Below, piece by piece: positions 8,578 to 14,948 of a stretch of DNA of 14,948 nucleotides (position 1 is its first letter; each line of letters opens with the position of its first letter). The notes beneath the pieces were generated by a model. That model had not been told where the DNA came from. It saw only the letters and a list, made by a program, of their open reading frames with translations, and made no database searches. A program made the position numbers and the translations under genes. Source of the DNA: Acanthamoeba lenticulata (Eukaryota; Discosea; Longamoebia; Acanthamoebidae); assembly GCA_002179805.1 (NCBI GenBank), contig NAVB01001920.1:1-14948 (forward strand), given 5' to 3'.

Positions 8578-8933
8578 ACAGTGGTCGCTTTGTTCTCGGG
8601 CACAAGTGCCGTGGAGTTTGGAAAAAATCCTAAAAGGGGCAATCGGTGATGGCGGTGCCCTAATGAGAGGTATGGGGAGCAATTTTTACAGCAATTCGGG
8701 CGCTCCGCTCTTGTGCACGGAGCAACTAGTCGGCAGCTCCCCCTTCACACTTGATTTTTGATCTTTCGAAAAGTTTGTGTCTGCCCCCAAGCTGTTCGTG
8801 TCTTCGACGAAGACAAGGATCGCGAAGAGACACTCGCGTGTATATGGCCGGCACGAACTGTTGTGTAATCTAGACACATTAATTTGGCTACGAAGACGCA
8901 ACGGTCGTATCTCCTTGGTGGATTTCGATAATA
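8578..8933. other. Intergenic region before the CXC-domain gene
   Basis: This 356-bp gap carries the 3' flank of the dehydrogenase gene and the promoter of the CXC gene. No reading frame here has recognisable homology. A 17-bp near-perfect palindrome lies at 8799-8815. An A/T-rich stretch around 8866-8890 could be a core promoter, but there is no clear TATA box. Confidence 0.45.
8799..8815. promoter_or_regulatory. 17-bp palindrome upstream of the CXC gene
   Basis: TGTCTTCG and CGAAGACA are perfect 8-bp arms around a single central A, 119 bp upstream of the CXC-gene ATG. The position and symmetry suit a dimeric transcription-factor site or a short hairpin. No known factor is assigned. Confidence 0.3.
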
Positions 8934-11595
8934 ATGGAACCTGAATACGATGAGGGAGAACGAATGGAAGAGGAGGAGAGCCCTCACACCGGGAGAGCTC
9001 GTCAAGCCCCACATTTGCAGTTGTCTCGTATGGCGGCAACTGCAAATGTGGAAATGGGTGAGGACAACGAACTTGCGATGTCAAGAGGCGCTGACACCAA
9101 TCCCCCATCAGCGCCGTATCCATATTCCTCTGCTTCGTCGTCGACATCAACTTCGCATTCTTCTGCGTTTGTGTCGAGCGACAGACGTCCTTTCCCCAGG
9201 ACGCCCCAGGAGAGGCAACAGAGCACCCACACGCCGCCCCTGCCCTCTGCGTGGGCTGTCAAGAGTCTCCTGACGGCTCACCCTGCCTACGACCCCAACG
9301 AAATGGAAATGCCAGCCATCGACCAACGCCGCGTTGACGCTGCCGGTACCGCCGCCCGTCGTGGCCTTCACGCACTGTGGCTTGGTTGCATTAACGCTGG
9401 TGCCACTTCAATCACGTTCAGGTTCTCTGCACAAGCCGGCACCGCTAGATATCGACTTCAACCGTGTCAACACGCAGTCGCCGCTTAACTTCATGCGTTG
9501 CGGCTCGCCCATCGACCTCTCGCCCTACTCGGCGGGTTTCGCGCCTCTGGGCTCCTCCCCATTGGGCTCCTCTCCGCTGGGCACTTCGCCAGAGTCGTTT
9601 AGCGCGTCTTCTTCTTCTTCTTCATCGTCGTTGTCCGTGCAGCATTCTCGGTCTCGGTTCACCAGCGAACCGCCGCTCCCATCGCTGCTTCGCATAGCCT
9701 CGCCGGCACCGCCGCGCACTTCGGCCGCCTCTTTCACGCCCGTCGTCCTGCCGCAGCGGCCCCGCACGGCCTCGCCCACGCTCATGTTCTACCAGGGCGG
9801 TGGCCTCGCCGGCGCTCGCTCGCTCCCCACTTTCAGCGGCTCCGCCCCTCAGCCAGAGCCCGACGCCTTCCAACCCATTCACAAACCTCACGCTCACCGC
9901 TCGTCTCCGTTCCGCCACGTTGACGGGTAGCTCTCCCCTTTTTATGAAATTAGGGTAGCTGCCGGAGCCGTTTGACTGACGTCTCTTTTTTTGATCTTCA
10001 CACCAACATAGGACGCGGGCCCGTGCATCCACGTCGCCCGTCCCTCCAGCCGCTGGCTCATCGAATAGGAAGCGAGGCTTCACTGCGTTCTTGTCAGTTG
10101 AGGGCGGAAGGCAGGTCGAGAGCAGGTACGTGTCTCTACCCTCCCAGTTGCTCTCCTTTTCGTGTAAGTAGCAGCTCACACGTTTTTCTCCTCTGCTCCC
10201 AGTGGCGCCGATGGCGGTGCCAATGGGCCTGATGGCGATGAAGAGCGCAAGAAGCGGAAAAAGAAACGTTGTAACTGTAAAAACTCCAAATGCCTCAAAC
10301 TGTACGCCGTTGCCTCCCCCCCAATCCTTCCTAACAAGCTTGTACCTGAGCGCTCACACCCGACCGGCAGGTATTGTGAATGTTTTGCTTCGCGCTCCTT
10401 CTGCCAGGATTGCAACTGCGTAGGCTGTAGCAACACCCCCGACAACGAAGAGGCCGTGCGCAAGGCCGTCGCCGCCACGCTCGAGCGCAATCCGTCGGCC
10501 TTTAGAGCTAAGATCAACATCAGCCCCAAGTCGGTCGGCGGGGTACCACTGCACCGCCCTCCTGCTCTCCCCTACTGCGCACTCAGGAACTCACTGTCTG
10601 GGGCTTGCTGGTCTTCATCAGCAACCGGGACAAGACTCGGTGGAGCCGATACAGGGCAAGCACACGAGGGGCTGCCACTGCCGGAAGTCGGGCTGCCTCA
10701 AGAAGTACTGCGAGTGCTTCCAGGCCAACATCCTGTGCGGCGAGAACTGCAAGTGCACCGACTGTAAAAATACCGAGGACAGTCACGAGAGGCGCGCCAT
10801 CCTCGAGGGCCGGCGCACCCCGCCTGCCGGCAGCCGAAAACCCGTTGCGAGGGTACGACTCTCGCGGCTGCTCCGGAGCTCTCCTTCGTGCTTACGCTTT
10901 TTTTTCAATCGGTGCAGCGGACCTCGAGCCCCACAGCGATGATCGACGGAACCGTCGGTGGCGGGACGAGCGACCTTCCTCGTCCGATCGCCACCGCTTG
11001 CTCCCCGTACGTACACCCTCACCCGGGAGTACTCCCGACCAGTGCTGACCTCGCAGGACCACCGGCCACATAGGACGCCACCGCACCGAGATGCTAGCAA
11101 TGACATGTACATAGACAAGGAGAGCACCCCATTTTCTTCGTTAGACAGAGATGCCGCACCCTTGGCCAGGCACGAACTCATCTCTTTTTGCCCCCGATTT
11201 TGGTGCTTGGTTCTCACACGCGAGACCAACTCCACCACAAAACGCACAGGCCGACGGCTAGAGCCAGCTCTCCCTTTGGCGCTCTCGCCGCCGCAGCGGT
11301 GCTGGAAAGAGAGCACCAACCGGCGGGCCTCCCGCCTCGCGCTTCTTTCTCCTCGCCCTCGTACGCCATTCCCTCCTCCTCGGCAAGTGGGCGCGTCTCA
11401 GGACTCACGGTGGCCACGCCTTCCAGGAGGGACCACGGGTTCGTGCGGCCCCGGGCAGGAAGTGGGCCTCCAATGCCAACGCCGATGCCTATGCCGATGC
11501 AAATGCCGATGCCCATGCACCGCCACGGCGCGCCAGGCATCGGTCCCGTGTCGGCGTCGGGCGCCTTCCGCAGCTACCGCAAGGAGACCAAGTAA
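8934..11595 (+). CDS. Two-CXC-domain (tesmin/TSO1/LIN54-like) DNA-binding protein, about 9 exons
   Basis: Secure exons: 8934-9345, 9422-9926, 10012-10125, 10203-10301, 10371-10542, 10622-10852. A last exon ends at the TAA at 11593-11595. Between these, 10929-11006 (or from 10918), 11057-11106 and 11250-11595 (or from 11225) are probable; the total is about 668-680 residues. CXC1 (367-396) and CXC2 (452-482) each have the full nine cysteines, with KCLKLYCECF and [10 protein letters not shown] cores, joined by the [10 protein letters not shown] hinge (416-425). The Tyr in each core is the residue that enters the DNA minor groove in LIN54. A basic run (KKRKKKR) precedes CXC1 and may be a nuclear signal. 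Relatives bind TTYGAA-type promoter elements, in animals as part of the MuvB/DREAM cell-cycle complex; that role here is inference. The N-terminal 340 residues are rich in Ser, Pro and Ala and look disordered; the tail has a Met-Pro repeat. Confidence 0.85.
9009..9051 (+). repeat. Perfect 15-bp inverted repeat with 13-nt loop inside CXC-gene exon 1
   Basis: Left arm 9009-9023 (CCACATTTGCAGTTG) and right arm 9037-9051 (CAACTGCAAATGTGG) are exact reverse complements. The 13-nt loop 9024-9036 contains an in-frame ATG at 9030-9032 (Met33 of the model, MAATANVE). The arms encode PHLQL and TANVE. The stem is long enough to be stable in RNA. Confidence 0.85.
9547..9591 (+). repeat. Three tandem 15-bp units encoding [10 protein letters not shown], then poly-Ser
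   Basis: Three consecutive 15-bp units encode [10 protein letters not shown] and LGTSP in the disordered N-terminal half of the CXC protein. A run of eight Ser codons follows at about 9607-9630, five of them TCT in a row. Both are typical of unstructured, length-variable protein regions. Confidence 0.7.
11473..11520 (+). repeat. ATGCCN hexamer repeat encoding a Met-Pro tract
   Basis: Imperfect ATGCCN/ACGCCG units encode [16 protein letters not shown] near the C-terminus of the CXC protein. Eight Met codons fall within 48 bp. The tract lies about 25 codons before the stop and is in the frame that gives the plausible C-terminal exon. Confidence 0.7.
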
Positions 11596-11904
11596 GGCGC
11601 GTGGAAACGGAACGGAAGGATCTTGAGGACGAGGTCCGCAGTGTTTTAAAATTGTTAGGATGAGAGCCTTATTTATATTGTCATACTGCCACCGGTGTTG
11701 GTCGGCCGAAGAACCGGCGCCACACGGGACCTCCATCCTGTTGTTGTTGTTTGTCGACGGGAGGTATTCTTCGGCCGCCACACTAGACCCCAAAAAGAAG
11801 AAAAAGAATTACAAACAAAAAACATATTTTCTTATTTCCTGGCCTGGAAAAATGGCGGAAGCTTGAAAAAAACGCAACTCCCTCACATCGCGATTCTAGA
11901 AGAG
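11596..11904. other. Intergenic region between CXC and helicase genes
   Basis: A 309-bp gap. The first part (11645-11680) is A/T-rich with TTTATATTG and may include the 3' end of the CXC gene. The segment 11795-11842 is A-rich and then T-rich, and probably lies in the promoter or 5' UTR of the helicase gene. A four-codon upstream ORF occurs at 11852-11866. No other gene is seen. Confidence 0.45.
11852..11866 (+). promoter_or_regulatory. Four-codon upstream ORF before the helicase start
   Basis: ATGGCGGAAGCTTGA (Met-Ala-Glu-Ala-stop) has A at -3 and G at +4, a favourable context. It ends 38 nt before the helicase ATG at 11905, whose own first bases (ATGGCGGA) are the same. If it is in the transcript it could lower or regulate initiation at the main start. 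Confidence 0.35.
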
Positions 11905-14900
11905 ATGGCGGACGATGACGGCCTCGTATTGAACATTGTAGATGAGTACGATGATGATGACGTTTCTCGAAAGCGCAAGAGGCAACGGGTGCGTTCCCCA
12001 CGTTTCCGCTCTTCTGCTTCAGTCCGATTAATTCTGGGTTTGTTTGGCAATTGGCAGAACTTGAAGCCTTCTCTGCAGAAGCTTGAGGCGCTGCTTCATG
12101 GCCGCGATCCCAAACGAATCAAAATCAAACCGCACCCTCGTGTTGCCCGGATGGAGCGTGCTGCCGCGCGCGCACAGCAGCGCGCAGCCTCGGCTGAAGC
12201 CACTACAGACTCCCCTGCCGCTGGGGATGCTCCCGCAGCCACCACTCCTACTGGACCGCCTACTACTGTCGCTCCTACAGCTCCGGCTGCTCAACATGCT
12301 CCTGCTGGCCAGCGCGGAGGTCGCGGCGGTCGTGGTGGTGTTGTTAGAGGAGGTCGCGGAGCTCGTGGAGGCGGTCTGGGCAGGGGAGGTCGCTTTTCGG
12401 CCTCGACCCCCGCCCCATCCGCTGGTGCCACGGCCGCTGCCGCGCCCGATGCCTCGCTCGTGTCGACCTCGACGGCGTCGACCTCCGCCACATCGACTGC
12501 GCCTGCGCCGGCTGTTGCGGCGCCTGCTGTGAGTCGGACCATGCTGCCGCCACCGCCCGAGAAGCACAGGCGGCTACCCCGGCGAGAGCGGTTCGTGAAC
12601 TACGAGTTCAAGGAGAGCGACGTCTTCTCTGCCGACTCCTTCTCTGAGATGGGACTCGCTGAACGGCTTGTCGCTCACATGAAAGGTCTGCTCTTTGTCC
12701 ACTCTTACTCCGTTCTTCATGTATGATCACCATCGCTGACCACCATTACGCTATGGCCACCGCCGGGTTCCAAACTACAGAAAAGATGAACCTGGACAAG
12801 CCTACCCACATCCAGCGGGCGGCCGTGCCGCACTTGCTCGAGGGCAAGGATGTGTGCGTGATACTCCCGCACAGCTCTGGACTTGCGATGTGAAGCTCAC
12901 TGGTGACTGGGTGGGTACTTGCGCTGGTGTACGTACGTGTGCAGGTTGATTCGGGCCGAGACAGGCAGCGGCAAGACGCTGGCCTACCTGCTGCCCATCG
13001 TACAGCTTCTGCAGGCCCTCCCCAACAAGGTCCAGCGAACTGAGGGCACCTACGGTACCTACGTCCCTGCCCCCTGATGGAGCGGGCTGGGCCTGATCCT
13101 GTCCTACGTGCATTCACACATTCACACATACCAGCGATCGTGGTGGCGCCGACGCGGGAGCTGTCGCTGCAGATCTACGACGTGCTACACAAGCTCGTGC
13201 AACTCTACCACTGGATCGTGCCGGGCATCGTCATGGGCGGCGAGAAAAAGAAATCTGAGAAGGCTCGCCTGCGCAAGGGTCTGTCCTCATCCCGCCCAAC
13301 TCTCACACACACGTTGTGGTCTGACACGGGGTCATTATTATCATGTCAGGCGTCACGATCCTTGTGGCGACACCAGGACGACTGTTGGACCACTTGCAGA
13401 ACACGGCGTCGTTCAAGGTGGAGAACCTGAAGTACCTGGTCATGGACGAGGCCGACCGCCTGCTGGACATGGGCTTCGAGCGCGACGTCAAGCAGATCGT
13501 CAAGACTCTCAACGAAAAGGCGCGCGAGCGCTCCGAGCTCGCCGAGCTTGCTGCCGGACAGCTTGGAGACGGCGGCCCGGCCAAGAAGGCCAAGAAGTCA
13601 GAGTCTGGCGCGGCCGATACTGAGGACTCGAGCGTGCCGCGACGCCAGACGGCCCTCATCTCGGCCACACTGACCCCGGAGATCAAGCGGCTCGTGGGCA
13701 CAGTCATGCGCGGCGAGCCAGTCTACGTGTCCGTCACCAAGGTCCGCGAGCAGAGCCTGACCTCTGCCCCTCCGGCCCCGACGACGACCTCCACCTCGAC
13801 GGCGGCGAATGGTAGCAACGCGCAGCAAGCGAAGGAAAAGGAAGAGATGAGCATCGAGCAGACCGACGATGCCATCTCCACCCCGAAGGGCCTCGACCAG
13901 AGCTACGCGATCGTGCCCTGCAAGAAGCGGCTCGTCACGCTGGCCGCCTTCCTCCAGTGGCAGGCCAAGACCAAGTGCGTTCCCGTTCCACCCCAGAGTC
14001 CCGTGAGGATCTGATCCCTGACATGTGAGTTCGGGAATGATCGCTCCGATCGGTATGCACCATGAGCAGGAAGGACTGCAAGTTGATCGTGTTCACGTCG
14101 AGTATCGCGTCGGTGGAGTACTTTTACACGCTCTTTGGCCGCACGCTGCTGCCGGACTACTCCAAGAGCACGAGGGGCGTCCCCGAGCATCCCACCGCAG
14201 ACCTCGACGAGGAGGACGGCAACAACAGAAACGCCTTTGGCAAGAGGAGGCCCCCCAACAAGAAGTCGTCATCAGGTGCCCTGAGCTTTCCCCTTTCCCC
14301 CTCTTGGCGGGGATGGGTTTTGACGGTGAACGGCGCCGCGACAGAGGTGCAAACGCGGTCACAGCCACTGCTGTCGATCCCGCTGTTCAAGCTGCACGGT
14401 GACCTCAACCAGGTGGACCGCACCAAGGTCTACTTTGCCTTCTGCAAGGCCCAGCGCGGCATCCTCTTCTGCACCGACGTCGGTACGTCGCCTTGCGCGC
14501 TTCTTCATCATGGTTGTTGTATCGGAGGATAACATCGTCTGCGTTACGCAGCGGCGCGTGGCCTCGATCTCCCGGCGGTCAACTGGATCGTGCAGTACGA
14601 CCCGCCTGCCGAGCCTTCCGAGTACATCCACCGCGTACGTCTGGCGTCCCCTTCCCCGCGTCTGCATGAGTTAACTGCGGCATCTGACACCTCCACTCGG
14701 GGAACGGGGAATGCACAGGTGGGCCGAACCGCCCGCTTGGGCCACTGTGGGCGGGCCCTCATTTTCCTGCTGCCCTCGGAGGAGGCCTACGCTGAGCTCT
14801 TGCAGACACAGTACCAGCTGGCGCTGCACAAGGTGTCGACGGCGTCTATCCTGAAGACGCTGCCGGCCCCGGTCGACAAGACCGACGATTTTGAAGGAGC

Positions 14901-14948
14901 TTCGCTGCTCCACACCCACTTTGAGTGGATGGTCAAGCACGACAAGGT
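11905..14948 (+). CDS. DEAD-box RNA helicase, DDX31/Dbp7-like, 3' end outside window
   Basis: Exons: 11905-11988, 12058-12685, 12781-12853, 12945-13054, 13135-13278, 13350-13974, 14070-14275, 14345-14482, 14552-14634, 14719-14948 (open at the edge); 773 residues visible. Motifs in order: Q-motif region [11 protein letters not shown], Walker A AETGSGKT (266-273), PTRELSLQ (304-311), ATPGRLLDH (353-361), DEAD (379-382), SAT (451-453), IVFTSS, CTDVAARGLD (666-675) and HRVGRTAR (696-703). All expected core motifs are intact. The layout and C-terminal half ([17 protein letters not shown]) fit DDX31/Dbp7, nucleolar helicases of 60S ribosomal subunit assembly. The N-terminal 200 residues hold an acidic start, a basic KRKRQR cluster and an RGG tract. 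Two low-complexity inserts lie at about 402-441 and 484-523. The remaining C-terminal domain is beyond the window. Confidence 0.9.
12313..12393 (+). repeat. RGG/GAR tract in the helicase N-terminus
   Basis: GGN/CGN codons encode an arginine-glycine stretch with [19 protein letters not shown] and GRGGRF. Such tracts bind RNA and are targets of arginine methylation in nucleolar proteins, which suits a ribosome-assembly helicase. It is flanked by Ala/Pro/Thr-rich disordered sequence. Confidence 0.75.

Noticed and set aside
8686..9150. Minus-strand open frame of 154 codons overlapping the CXC gene start
   Set aside because: No family resemblance; partly antisense to CXC-gene exon 1.
9622..10179. 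Minus-strand open frame of 185 codons
   Set aside because: GC-rich antisense shadow of the low-complexity CXC exon 2; its Arg/Gly-rich product is typical of such shadows.
11188..11249. Coding extension immediately upstream of the CXC last exon in the same frame
   Set aside because: The frame is open back to 11104, but reading through would require an intron of under 45 bp or an odd acceptor, and the residues (Leu/Phe/His-rich) look non-coding. It is treated as probable intron.
12028..12567. Minus-strand open frame of 179 codons
   Set aside because: Antisense of the Ala/Pro/Gly-rich helicase N-terminus. Repeats such as the RGG tract keep several frames open at once.

Overview
This is a nuclear, protein-coding, intron-dense eukaryotic window. 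About 45 short introns (roughly 50-150 bp) with GT...AG ends can be placed by joining exons whose translations match known protein families. GC-rich codons, gene spacers of about 0.1-0.7 kb and very short introns fit a free-living amoebozoan such as Acanthamoeba. That assignment is an inference from style, not from a marker sequence. No mobile element, CRISPR array, rRNA or tRNA was recognised.

Layout from left to right. (1) 1-499, minus strand: the N-terminal part of a KDM4/JMJD2-type histone lysine demethylase (JmjN domain and the first residues of JmjC), cut by the window edge. (2) 1095-2930, minus: a complete 10-exon alpha/beta hydrolase of the hormone-sensitive-lipase (HSL, fold-3) family with an N-terminal membrane or signal segment. 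(3) 2931-3593: a divergent promoter region with a palindromic E2F-like box. (4) 3594-7013, plus: a complete 15-exon trehalose-6-phosphate synthase with a C-terminal phosphatase-like domain that has lost its key catalytic residues. (5) 7120-8577, plus: a 6-exon nucleotide-sugar (UDP-glucose type) dehydrogenase only 106 bp downstream. (6) 8934-11595, plus: a two-CXC-domain (tesmin/TSO1/LIN54) DNA-binding protein with long low-complexity tails. (7) 11905 to the window end, plus: a DDX31/Dbp7-type DEAD-box RNA helicase, cut at its C-terminus.

The genes do not form one pathway. The trehalose synthase and the sugar dehydrogenase are both expected to use UDP-glucose or a related nucleotide sugar, which could link storage or stress sugar with wall or glycan precursors. 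The KDM4-like and CXC proteins are chromatin factors, and the helicase belongs to ribosome assembly.

I found no convincing undescribed multi-gene system. The points most worth a second look are: the degenerate phosphatase domain of the trehalose gene; a missing catalytic glutamate in the dehydrogenase; a perfect 15-bp inverted repeat whose loop holds an in-frame ATG; the strong preference for GTAC at 5' splice sites; and a set of 3n, stop-free introns, three of them consecutive.
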